DNA from: Thermodesulfovibrionales bacterium
GTDB taxonomy: Bacteria > Nitrospirota > Thermodesulfovibrionia > Thermodesulfovibrionales > Dissulfurispiraceae
Reading direction: 5' to 3'
Length of the DNA: 64,000 nucleotides
Assembly (NCBI GenBank): GCA_030017995.1
Contig: JASEGS010000006.1
Location: forward strand, 1 to 64,000
The notes beneath the pieces are model-generated. The model was not told the DNA's origin, searched no databases, and worked only from the letters and a program-made list of their open reading frames with translations. Positions 14,843-22,953 of the stretch are shown piece by piece; positions within the stretch are counted from its first letter, which is position 1; each line of letters opens with the position of its first letter. The translations under genes were made by a program, and so were the position numbers.

Positions 14843-17281
14843 ATGATAGAATTCACTATAAATGGGAAAACAATAAAAGTTGAACCCGGCTCTACAATCC
14901 TTCAGGCCGCCCTAAAAAACGGCATTTATATACCGAATATGTGTTATGACAAACGGCTGAAACCTTACGGCGGCTGCAGGCTCTGTGTGGTGGAGCTTGA
15001 GGGACAGAAAAGACTCTTTGCCTCATGTTCTACACCAGCAGAAGACGGCATGGTCGTCTTTACAGAAACACCGAAACTTACAAAAGCAAGGAAGACGGTG
15101 CTGGAACTTTTACTGGTACACCACCCGCTTGATTGCCCTATATGCGACAAGGCAGGTGAATGCAGCCTTCAAGACCTTGCCTTTAAATATGGTCCGTCGC
15201 AAAGCAGGTTCTTCGCTGAAAGAAAGCATGACCCTGAAAGAATAGATGCGCCGATTGTGGAGAGAAATCCAAACAGATGCATACTCTGCGGTAAGTGCGT
15301 AAGAGTTTGCTACGAACATCAGGGAGTCGGAGCGATCAATATCATTGGAAGGGGGTTTAAGTCAAAAATAAGCCCTGCTTTTGAAGATACTCTTAACTGT
15401 GAATTCTGCGGACAGTGCATAGATGCATGTCCTGTCGGCGCGCTTGGCGCCAAGCCTTACAGGTTCAGATCAAGGGTATGGTATATGGATGAATATAAAA
15501 CAACATGCCCTTACTGCGGCTGCGGCTGCACAACCAATGTGAGCATCAGGGAGGGAAGGATAATAAGGGCAAGGGGCAAAGAGGATGTTGGAATTAATGA
15601 AGGAAACCTTTGCAGCAAAGGCAGGTTCGGCTTTGACTACATATATTCTGAAAACAGACTTACAACTCCTATGATAAAAAAGGACAGGAAACTTACGCCT
15701 GCATCGTGGGAAGAGACTCTCGAATATGCAGCAAGAAAACTCGAATCCATTAAAGAGAAATACGGACCGTCAGCCATAGGCGCCATCGGCTCCCAGAGAT
15801 GCTCTATTGAAGATAATCACATGCTACAGAGTTTCATGAGAAATGTCATAGGCACAGATAATATAGATTCTGCCGCAAGATTCGGCTATGTAAAATATCA
15901 GAAGACCATTGAAAAGGCCTTTGGCCTTGATTACATGCCCATAAAATGGGATGCTCCACTTAATGCAGACTTTATGCTTGTGGTTGAATCTGATATAACC
16001 TCAACCCTTCCTGTCTGGGGACTGAATTTTATTAAAGCCAGAAACAACGGAGCAAAGCTGGTAGTTGCAGATTCAAAGGAGACAAAGCTTGCGAGATGGG
16101 GCACAGAATGGCTGAGAATAAAACCGGCTTCCGGTGTTGCTCTTCTGAATGGCGTGGCAAAGGCAATCATAGATGAAGGGCTTAATCCAGAAGTCAAAAG
16201 CATAAAAAACTTTGATGCCTTTATAGAAGGTCTTGCAGATTACACACCTTCAGCAGTCTCTATGATTACAGGCATTTCTGAAGGCGAAATAATAAACCTT
16301 GCAAGGGCATATGCCTCATCCAAAAAACGTCTCATATCTTTGACATCCAATGCGTCAGAAAACACAAAAAGTCTCAGCACACTGTTAGCCGCTGCAAATC
16401 TTGTAATACTTATGGGAGATGACCCGGAAACCCTGCAGGTCCCTGCTGAATTCGCAAACACACGGGGCATGTTATCTGTGGGCGTAAGGCCAGCCTCTGG
16501 CGGGAAAGACGCCTATCAAATGTCCTATGAATATGGAATAAAGGCGCTGTACATAATGGGGGAAAATCCCCTTGTGACCTTTCAGGATGTCACCATGGTT
16601 GAGAAGACTTTAAAGGGGCTTGATCTGCTGATAGTTCAGGATATATTCCTTACAGATACTGCTAAGCTTGCAGACATTGTCCTTCCTGCGAGCAGTTGGG
16701 CTGAAAAAGAAGGGATGTTCATGTCTGCCGCCGGCGTAATCCAGAAGATTCCAAAACTAATAGCAGAGACAGGGCAATCCGTCCCTGACTGGAAGATATT
16801 CAGAAACCTTGCCCGGATAATGAACAGAGATTTGGGCATAAAAGAGCTTTCAGATATAAGAAAGGAGATCTCATTAATCCAGCCTTCAGCCCTCAGCCCT
16901 CAGTTCTCATTTAATCCTGCCCCTTATGAACTTATGGAAAAAGTGGACGATGAGTATCCCCTGACTCTTGTCACAGCCAATATCCTTCAGCATTCAGGCG
17001 CCCTCTCCGTACTTTCTAAAAATCTGGATTCTGTTGTTTCAGACGCTTATCTTCAGATAAATGTAAAAGATGCAAGGAGATACAATATCAGGGATGAAGG
17101 TTTTACAAGGGTCATCTCAAGGAGAGGCGAGGTATATCTTAAGGCAATGATCTCTGATGAAGTTCAGGAAGGAACAGTATTTGCTCCTGCGCATTTTGCA
17201 CATGCAAAGGTCAATGTGATGACGCATCCCTCTGTGAACGGGAAGATCCCTGTGATTGCAGTAAAAATTGAGGCTGCATAA
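14843..17281 (+). CDS. NuoG/FdhA-like molybdopterin-fold subunit lacking the Mo cysteine ligand
   Basis: The N-terminus has a plant-type [2Fe-2S] site (C34, C45, C48, C62), a His-Cys cluster (H94, C98, C101, C107), two [4Fe-4S] motifs (C146-C156 and C186-C196) and a further CPYCGCGC...NLC cluster (C222-C257). The molybdopterin oxidoreductase fold follows to residue 812. In formate dehydrogenases a Cys or Sec followed by His ligates and assists Mo after the NVD-x-x-AR segment. Here the matching residues are G348 and Y349 (IDSAARFGYVKYQ). The protein is therefore unlikely to be a formate dehydrogenase and resembles the structural NuoG role. Its electron acceptor is unknown. A heptad repeat encodes an in-frame QPSALSPQFS segment. 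Confidence 0.85.
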   Translation: MIEFTINGKTIKVEPGSTILQAALKNGIYIPNMCYDKRLKPYGGCRLCVVELEGQKRLFASCSTPAEDGMVVFTETPKLTKARKTVLELLLVHHPLDCPICDKAGECSLQDLAFKYGPSQSRFFAERKHDPERIDAPIVERNPNRCILCGKCVRVCYEHQGVGAINIIGRGFKSKISPAFEDTLNCEFCGQCIDACPVGALGAKPYRFRSRVWYMDEYKTTCPYCGCGCTTNVSIREGRIIRARGKEDVGINEGNLCSKGRFGFDYIYSENRLTTPMIKKDRKLTPASWEETLEYAARKLESIKEKYGPSAIGAIGSQRCSIEDNHMLQSFMRNVIGTDNIDSAARFGYVKYQKTIEKAFGLDYMPIKWDAPLNADFMLVVESDITSTLPVWGLNFIKARNNGAKLVVADSKETKLARWGTEWLRIKPASGVALLNGVAKAIIDEGLNPEVKSIKNFDAFIEGLADYTPSAVSMITGISEGEIINLARAYASSKKRLISLTSNASENTKSLSTLLAAANLVILMGDDPETLQVPAEFANTRGMLSVGVRPASGGKDAYQMSYEYGIKALYIMGENPLVTFQDVTMVEKTLKGLDLLIVQDIFLTDTAKLADIVLPASSWAEKEGMFMSAAGVIQKIPKLIAETGQSVPDWKIFRNLARIMNRDLGIKELSDIRKEISLIQPSALSPQFSFNPAPYELMEKVDDEYPLTLVTANILQHSGALSVLSKNLDSVVSDAYLQINVKDARRYNIRDEGFTRVISRRGEVYLKAMISDEVQEGTVFAPAHFAHAKVNVMTHPSVNGKIPVIAVKIEAA
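16880..16907. repeat. Heptad repeat (CAGCCCT)4 inside the NuoG-like gene
   Basis: Units CAGCCTT, CAGCCCT, CAGCCCT, CAGTTCT are in frame and encode QPSALSPQFS within the C-terminal part of the NuoG-like protein. Confidence 0.8.
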
Positions 17282-17587
17282 AAGATTTTAAACTTCGTCT
17301 TTTACGGCAGGGGCTGAAAAAGTATTTCTATGCCCCTGCTAAGTATCATGCTGATTTTCTATAATAAAATCCTTGTTATTAAACAACCCCGTAGGCTAAA
17401 CGCCTGCGGTATTGACAGCAACTCGCGGCGAGACTGTGGTTCATCTGTAATTCGAGCTTGCAATATTCATTCAGTATCATTATGACGAAATTGAAATTAA
17501 ATTATAGTTACATTGGAGTGCTAATGGAATTACAAGTTAAAGTTTGCAGTCAGGCTGCAGGCAATGTTATTGTCGAAAAGCAGTGTT
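17282..17587. other. Non-coding stretch with three hairpins after the redox operon
   Basis: No convincing gene is seen. Three inverted repeats stand out: GCAGGGGC (17307-17314) with GCCCCTGC (17332-17339), 17-base loop; CCGTAGGC (17389-17396) with GCCTGCGG (17402-17409), 5-base loop and one G-T pair; and CTCG/CGAG at 17422-17432 with a 3-base loop. None is followed by a T-run, so they are not plain intrinsic terminators. They could be a structured RNA or the remains of a mobile element. A 69-codon frame at 17458-17667 has no family features and overlaps the end of the ATPase gene. Confidence 0.5.
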
Positions 17588-18790
17588 TTATACAGACTCG
17601 CTTAAAAACTGCAATATGTGCATGTGTTTTACGCCCTTTTCACCGGTGTCTATCATCTTGTCCATAGAAACAACGATTTTGGGATAGTTGTCTTGAATCT
17701 TCAGCAGGTTCCCGAACTCCCTGTCCCATGTCTTCTTGTCGGGGATGAGATATGCCATCTGCACATAGAGTTTTTCGCCTTTTCTCTCGCATACAAAATC
17801 AATCTCTCTGTTGCCTAACTGTCCGACCGTAACAGTATAGCCGGATGCCCGCAGGTGCATGTAAACGATATTTTCGAGCATCTTGTTGATGTCAGACAAA
17901 CGGTAGTCCACAAGTGAATGCCTTAGCCCACAATCCTGAAAATAGTATTTCTCATTTATCTCAAACAGCTTTTTGCCTCCTATTTCCGAACGTTGCACCT
18001 TGAATACAAGAAATGCAGCAGAGAGAAAATGCAGGTAATTCAACACTACATTTGGAGAGATATTTGTCTTCTGTGATTTCAAAAAATCGCTGATCTTCTT
18101 TGCAGAGACTAAACTCCCGATATTGTCCGCCAGATATTCCGTCAGCCTTTCAAGAAAAGCTACATTTCTAATACTGTATCGAGCAACTACATCCTTGAAC
18201 ATTATCGTGTTGGTTATACTTTTAAGATAATCATAAACAACCGCATCGTCCAATTTCAGATTGACAAGATAAGGAAGGCCGCCATACTTCAAGTATTTCA
18301 AGAAGGTCTCTTCGGTATTGTCGAGTTTGTGGAATAGCATGAACTCCGGATATGTCAGGCTGTAGACCTCGATCTCGACATACCTTCCTGAAAGATAAGT
18401 TGCCAGTTCTCCGGACAGAAGGTCGGCGTTGCTCCCTGTGCAGTAAATGTCGTATTTCCCGCTTGCATGGAGATCTCTCAGCGCCCTCTCAAACTGGGCT
18501 ACGCCCTGAATCTCGTCTATAAAGAGGGCTGCTTTCCCTTTTGCCGACTGTTTTATATACCGCAACAGGTCATTGTAATCCCTTATTGCTTCAAACTCAT
18601 GCAATTCCTTATTGATATAGATTATGTTGCCCTTTTTAAGCCCGTGACGTGCCAGCTCGTCCATGATCTGAAAAAGAAGATAGCTTTTACCTACCCGTCT
18701 TTGTCCGACAAGCACCTTGATAATGTCCTTCTGCATGAATGGCCGTATCCTGTCAAGATACAGCGTCCGCTTAATGTATCTTTTAATCAT
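17588..18790 (-). CDS. AAA-family ATPase with DUF4143 C-terminal domain
   Basis: The 400-aa protein has Walker A VGQRRVGKSYLLFQ near residue 30, Walker B AALFIDEIQ near 95, the sensor-like YCTGSNADLLSGE and arginine-rich GRY segment of the AAA_14 family. These are followed by a DUF4143 domain with an HTH-like part (SAKKISDFLKSQK) and a restriction-endonuclease-like end (GNREIDFVCERKGEKLYVQMAY). Such solitary genes are common in accessory regions of anaerobic bacteria and archaea, and their function is not established. A degraded copy of its 3' part is present at 20488-20540, suggesting local duplication or repeated transfer. Confidence 0.85.
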   Translation of the reverse strand: MIKRYIKRTLYLDRIRPFMQKDIIKVLVGQRRVGKSYLLFQIMDELARHGLKKGNIIYINKELHEFEAIRDYNDLLRYIKQSAKGKAALFIDEIQGVAQFERALRDLHASGKYDIYCTGSNADLLSGELATYLSGRYVEIEVYSLTYPEFMLFHKLDNTEETFLKYLKYGGLPYLVNLKLDDAVVYDYLKSITNTIMFKDVVARYSIRNVAFLERLTEYLADNIGSLVSAKKISDFLKSQKTNISPNVVLNYLHFLSAAFLVFKVQRSEIGGKKLFEINEKYYFQDCGLRHSLVDYRLSDINKMLENIVYMHLRASGYTVTVGQLGNREIDFVCERKGEKLYVQMAYLIPDKKTWDREFGNLLKIQDNYPKIVVSMDKMIDTGEKGVKHMHILQFLSESV

Positions 18791-19152
18791 AGTTAAAAGT
18801 ATAGCATAAATACTAAATTATTTTAATTATATTTAAAATGATAGATAGACTGTTTTTGAACACCCTGAACGCTTCCTTTATTTTTCGCGTCTAATATAGG
18901 CAAGAAATAAATCTTGATGAAGGAGGTGAGGATATATAGGGAAGAATCTCATATGATCTCATTTGCGCTCCTGCCAATAGAAAAAGCTGGTGATATTTCT
19001 TTATCCGATGCGCAAGAGGCTGAAAATACATTATATAAGGGCATGGTTAAATAGATAAACAGGGACAGAATGGGAATTAAGCGCAAGTGCGCTGAACACT
19101 TCTGTAGTTTTTCTCATCAAATACAACAAAACCAAAAACGGAGGATTTGACC
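18791..19152. other. Intergenic region, mostly featureless
   Basis: This AT-rich gap holds one possible 45-codon frame (18917-19054, listed separately). It also has a near-perfect palindrome AGCGCA-AG-TGCGCT at 19080-19093, about 60 bases before the next gene, which could be an operator or a small hairpin. Nothing else is recognisable. Confidence 0.4.
18917..19054 (+). CDS. Possible small protein, 45 aa
   Basis: The frame runs from ATG 18917 to TAG and reads MKEVRIYREESHMISFALLP then a hydrophilic tail. It has no recognised domain. The AGGAGGTGAGG just inside the frame looks like a Shine-Dalgarno sequence for a later start, such as the ATG at codon 13. It may be the remnant of a longer gene. 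Weak. Confidence 0.2.
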   Translation: MKEVRIYREESHMISFALLPIEKAGDISLSDAQEAENTLYKGMVK

Positions 19153-19512
19153 ATGAAAACATTGATTACAGTTTTATTACTTGTGGCAGTAGTTTTTTCA
19201 ATACCTGCAACTTCTCTTGCAGGCGACAGGTTCGGCAGGAGTTTTGAGAGGGCTTTTGGAACGGCTCTTGGGATAGGGGCTGCGATTATTGTTACGGATG
19301 TTGTGAATCAGGCAATAAATCCACGATACTACAGGACTGTATATTATGAGCCTGCGGTAGTTTACACTGAGCCCATATATTATGATTCATATGACCGGCA
19401 CAGCGGGAGAGGATATAACAGAGGGTATAGAGACGGCTATGGCGACGGGTTCAATGACGGCTATGATGAAGGTTACTATGACGGCTCGCAGCGATATTAT
19501 AGAAGATATTAA
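19153..19512 (+). CDS. Small exported Gly/Tyr-rich repeat protein
   Basis: A clear signal peptide (KTLITVLLLVAVVFSIPATSLAG) precedes a short hydrophobic segment (GTALGIGAAIIVTDVV). The tail is built from repeated GY-x-x-GY-x-DGY units rich in Tyr, Gly and Asp (YNRGYRDGYGDGFNDGYDEGYY). Similar low-complexity tails occur in small periplasmic or outer-membrane-associated proteins of unknown function. ATG 19153 is preferred to the frame's earlier codons because GGAGG lies 8 bases upstream. I do not recognise a family. Confidence 0.65.
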   Translation: MKTLITVLLLVAVVFSIPATSLAGDRFGRSFERAFGTALGIGAAIIVTDVVNQAINPRYYRTVYYEPAVVYTEPIYYDSYDRHSGRGYNRGYRDGYGDGFNDGYDEGYYDGSQRYYRRY

Positions 19513-19638
19513 AACAACGAAACAGGATGCTTTGTATATGTCTGGTTGATTTAGCATAAGGTGAATTTATTTAATGACGAAGCATTAGCTTTTTGTGTAT
19601 AATTTTATAAATTTTACACAATTAAGGAGGAATTGATT

Positions 19639-20427
19639 ATGAGGGCGTTTATTTTAGGCATTATTGTGTCAGTCTTTCTTGTGGGCTGCGCGGGCGAGGT
19701 TAAAGAGCTTCAAATGAAAGATACGGCAGGTGCTACAAAAATAGTGGAGTTTCCAAAAGGCACGATTACCGGCGCAGCGTCAAAGGAGCAGGCAACTACG
19801 CTCGCTCAAATATTTGTTGACTCTCATAATATGGCTATAGAAGAACTATCAGAGATTAAAGCCAACACAAAGAGGTCTCTCAACAATGATGAGGCATTAA
19901 AGCATGCCACGCAGAGGATAGAGGCAGGGATTCAGAAGTTAGATGAATCCAACAGAAAGATACTTGAGACGAGCAAGAGCAATCTTGAAACAGCGCAGAA
20001 AGCAATTCAGATTATTGAACAGATGTCAAAAAGACATGGCACAGGAGAAATAACAATCTTTTTCCCTACAGGATCAAGCAGATTAGAAAAGAACTCCCTT
20101 GAATATGATAGGCTTGTCAGGTTTGCTGACTTTTTATCAAGGGAAAGCAGAGGCAGAAAAGTCTTATTAATTTCAATTGGCAGCGCCTCAGCCTTTGGCG
20201 ACAAAAAACTAAATCAAAGATTAGCAAAGCAACGGTCTGAGACTCCAATGGAGATTATTGACAAGTATCTTGTAAATAATCAGCATGAGTTTTTTAAAGT
20301 TTACGGCATTGGTGACGTTTATAGTCCTCAAAATATAACAATGAAGGAACATCAAAGATACCAGCATACAAGGATAATAGCCTTTTATGAGACTACCCAG
20401 ATACCTTCTCTGCCGGAAGGGCAATAA
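19639..20427 (+). CDS. Lipoprotein with coiled coil and OmpA-like C-terminal domain
   Basis: The N-terminus is a lipoprotein signal (FILGIIVSVFLVGC). A helical segment follows (about residues 60-140, ELSEIKANTK and repeats), then an OmpA/MotB-like domain from FFPTGSSRLEKNSLEYDRLVRFADFL to LNQRLAKQRSE. That domain usually binds peptidoglycan, so the protein may tether outer membrane and wall. ATG 19639 is taken as the start because AAGGAGG lies 8 bases upstream. The family assignment rests on motif resemblance only. Confidence 0.65.
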   Translation: MRAFILGIIVSVFLVGCAGEVKELQMKDTAGATKIVEFPKGTITGAASKEQATTLAQIFVDSHNMAIEELSEIKANTKRSLNNDEALKHATQRIEAGIQKLDESNRKILETSKSNLETAQKAIQIIEQMSKRHGTGEITIFFPTGSSRLEKNSLEYDRLVRFADFLSRESRGRKVLLISIGSASAFGDKKLNQRLAKQRSETPMEIIDKYLVNNQHEFFKVYGIGDVYSPQNITMKEHQRYQHTRIIAFYETTQIPSLPEGQ

Positions 20428-20487
20428 GGAGTTATCGCTAACTGCTAAAAGCGAGGGCTTTGTATAGACATCGGCAAGGAGATAAGA

Positions 20488-20540
20488 ATAGGAATAACAA
20501 CTTCGGGATAGTTGCCTTAGATCTTCGGTAGATTCTCGGC
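20488..20540 (-). pseudogene. Decayed fragment of the AAA/DUF4143 ATPase 3' end
   Basis: This stretch aligns without gaps to 17664-17716, near the 3' end of the intact ATPase gene. About three quarters of the bases are identical and most differences are transitions. The minus strand reads ENLPKI-stop-GNYPEVV against GNLLKIQDNYPKIVV in the intact protein. An in-frame stop shows it is not functional. It marks an old second copy whose remainder is gone or too diverged to see. Confidence 0.55.
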
Positions 20541-20598
20541 GCTTTAGCCTTTTGCATTTATCATGCCAATTCTCATTATGTTTAGGCTATAATACATT

Positions 20599-22152
20599 AT
20601 GTTTAAGAATATATATAGCGATATTTTCTACAGCATAGCGGACGGCGTTTATTTTATAGACATTGGACGGAAGGTAACACACTGGAACCGTGGTATGACG
20701 GAGTTCAGCGGGCAAACCGAAGAAGCGGCGATTGGCAGGCATTTCGAAGATGCCTTGAAATATGAGGATGAATCAGGCGCACCGCTCTCTTCTTATGAAT
20801 ATCCGATAGCGCTCTGCTTGCAAGCTTCTAAGAAAGTGATAAAAAATCTCTTCCTGATTGGTAAAAATCATGAACGGCATTATATCGAAGAGCAAGCATC
20901 TCCGGTCTTCAGGGGCGATAAGCTCATTGGCGCAGTTTCTATTATCAGGGATAATTCAAGGGTCTTTGCTGCTGTTGAAGCTCACCTTAAGAGCCACAGA
21001 AGCGACAGACTGATACCTATATGCGCATGGTGCAAGAAGATAAAGATAAGCGAGGATTCTTGGAAACAGATAGAGAAATACCTGACAGAAGAAGGATTCG
21101 GGGTTTTTACCCACGGCATGTGTCCTGATTGCGCGGACAAGATATTCGAAAAGAAAGTCTATCTCGAGAGCTATCAGAACATCTGCAAGGCCATAAGCTC
21201 AAGCCTGTCACTGGATGAGGTGTTGTCCCTGATTGTAACAAATGCTGCCAAAGTGATGAATGTTAAGGCGAGTATGCTCAGGCTTCTGAACAAAGAGACC
21301 AATCAATTGGAAATGGCGGCATTTCACGGTTTATCAGAACAATATGTAAATAAGGGGCCTGTTGAATATGATAGAAGCATAGCAGACGCACTGGAGGGCA
21401 AGGCTGTTTCTATCTATGACATCACCTCTGATGCAGACTCAAAATACCGCTCTGAAGCAGAGGAAGAGGGAATAAGGAGTATACTTTCTATCCCCGTGAA
21501 ATTCAAGAAAGAAGTAATAGGTGTTCTGAGGATGTATACTGCCGAACCTGTAAAATACAAAGACGAGGATCTGAAGTTTATGACAGCCATAACAGAGCAG
21601 GCTGCCATAGCCATAGTTAATGCCAGAACCTTTGAGACCACAGTGTCAAGGGCGAGGGAATATCTGAAGGTATTTGAAGAAATAACAAAGGCAGTCAGTT
21701 CGACCTTAAAACTAAACGAGGTGCTCAATCTTATAGTGAAGAAATTGCCTGAGGTAATGAATTTAAAGGCTGCGACAATAAGACTGCTCGACGACACTGG
21801 AGAAAACCTTGAACTGGTTGCTGCCAATGGGCTGAGCGAAAAGTATCTTGGAAGAGGCCCTGTGGACACCGAGGAAAATGTCATGGAGGCGCTCCAGACA
21901 AGGCCTGTTGCAATATACGACGTTGCCACTGACCAGAGGGTGCATTATCAGAAGGAAGCTATGGAAGAAGGCATAAAGAGCATGCTGACACTACCTATAA
22001 TTGCAAGGGATAAGGTGATAGGCGTTTTGAGACTTCTCACCGGTGTTCCTCATCAATTCTCAGATGAAGATATCGCTTTTTCCGCATCTCTTGCCGAGGT
22101 ATGCGGGACAGCCATAGAGAATGCAAGAATGTATGAACAACTCTCTCGGTAA
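20599..22152 (+). CDS. PAS - zinc-ribbon-like - GAF - GAF sensory protein without output domain
   Basis: Residues 1-115 are a PAS domain (SIADGVYFIDIGRKVTHWNRG...FSG). Next is a Cys-rich segment with IPICAWCKKIK and MCPDCADKIF (about 138-180), seen in many PAS/GAF proteins. Two GAF domains follow (about 185-340 and 355-515), each with an LRLL...AAHGLSE-like core. The protein ends after the second GAF; no kinase, GGDEF or HTH domain is present. It could sense a ligand and act on a partner protein. A TATAAT only 5 bases before the ATG suggests a leaderless transcript or a later start. Confidence 0.8.
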   Translation: MFKNIYSDIFYSIADGVYFIDIGRKVTHWNRGMTEFSGQTEEAAIGRHFEDALKYEDESGAPLSSYEYPIALCLQASKKVIKNLFLIGKNHERHYIEEQASPVFRGDKLIGAVSIIRDNSRVFAAVEAHLKSHRSDRLIPICAWCKKIKISEDSWKQIEKYLTEEGFGVFTHGMCPDCADKIFEKKVYLESYQNICKAISSSLSLDEVLSLIVTNAAKVMNVKASMLRLLNKETNQLEMAAFHGLSEQYVNKGPVEYDRSIADALEGKAVSIYDITSDADSKYRSEAEEEGIRSILSIPVKFKKEVIGVLRMYTAEPVKYKDEDLKFMTAITEQAAIAIVNARTFETTVSRAREYLKVFEEITKAVSSTLKLNEVLNLIVKKLPEVMNLKAATIRLLDDTGENLELVAANGLSEKYLGRGPVDTEENVMEALQTRPVAIYDVATDQRVHYQKEAMEEGIKSMLTLPIIARDKVIGVLRLLTGVPHQFSDEDIAFSASLAEVCGTAIENARMYEQLSR

Positions 22153-22188
22153 ATCACCTATAAACCCGTTCACTCATTTGCTGCTACA

Positions 22189-22947
22189 ATGAACAGTTTC
22201 ATAAAGCGGAAAATATACAAAAGCGATAGTTCTTCTCTTGAAAAGCGAGAAGATCTGATAGCTATAGAAAAAAGACTCAGAGTTTCAGTAAATGCCAAAG
22301 AGGTATTAAGCCTTTATTGCACACCTGTTATGGTCAGAGAATTGGTTGTGGGAATGTTTATGACCGAAGATATTATTAAAGGCAGTTGGTGTGCAGAGAG
22401 AATGTCCATAGAATACAGGGACGATATCTTTGTTGATATACCAGCAGAAGGAGAGGCTTCTACTGACGGCGCAGTCATAACGTCTGGCTGTATAGGAGGG
22501 ATAACTTTTCCAAAGAGATTGTCCCTGCAAAAAACAGATGACCTTTTCTGTATTAAAGCAGAAGACTTGAAAAATTTGTTTAAACGGTTCCAGAGCGCCT
22601 CGGAGCTTTATAAATTGACAGGCTGTGTCCACAGCGCAGGGCTCAGTGACGGACATCATATGCTCTGTCTTGCTGAGGATATAGGAAGACACAATGCGGT
22701 TGATAAGGTTATCGGATATGCAATATTAGAAAACATCCCTTTTGAGGGCAAGATAATGTTGGCAAGCGGAAGGCTGTCATCAGAAATCGTATCCAAGTGC
22801 GCCAGATGGAACATCCCAATAGTTGCGAGCAGGACATCTCCAACAAGTCTGGCTGTAGAGATTGCAGAGAAAAATGGAATAACTGTTGTCGGATTTATAA
22901 GGGCTGACAGGCTGAATGTCTATACCCATCCAGAGAGAATAACCTAA
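22189..22947 (+). CDS. fdhD: Formate dehydrogenase accessory sulfurtransferase
   Basis: FdhD moves sulfur from a cysteine desulfurase to the molybdenum cofactor of formate dehydrogenases. Family marks are ITSGCIGG, TGCVHSAGL, EDIGRHNAVDKVIG, ASGRLSSEIVSKC and PIVASRTSPTSLA. The first catalytic cysteine is present (C101), but the second of the usual CxxC is Gly (CIGG). The length of 252 aa is normal. It implies a Mo- or W-dependent formate dehydrogenase elsewhere, since the NuoG-like protein in this window lacks the metal-ligating Cys. Confidence 0.88.
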   Translation: MNSFIKRKIYKSDSSSLEKREDLIAIEKRLRVSVNAKEVLSLYCTPVMVRELVVGMFMTEDIIKGSWCAERMSIEYRDDIFVDIPAEGEASTDGAVITSGCIGGITFPKRLSLQKTDDLFCIKAEDLKNLFKRFQSASELYKLTGCVHSAGLSDGHHMLCLAEDIGRHNAVDKVIGYAILENIPFEGKIMLASGRLSSEIVSKCARWNIPIVASRTSPTSLAVEIAEKNGITVVGFIRADRLNVYTHPERIT

Positions 22948-22953
22948 TCTGCC

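Noticed and set aside
14843-17281. Calling the NuoG-like gene a formate dehydrogenase because fdhD is nearby
   Set aside because: The Mo-ligating Cys/Sec and following His are replaced by Gly-Tyr, and fdhD is about 5 kb away and separated by unrelated genes.
17458-17667. 69-codon frame before the AAA ATPase gene
   Set aside because: No motif, weak start, and overlaps the 3' end of the ATPase gene; probably chance.
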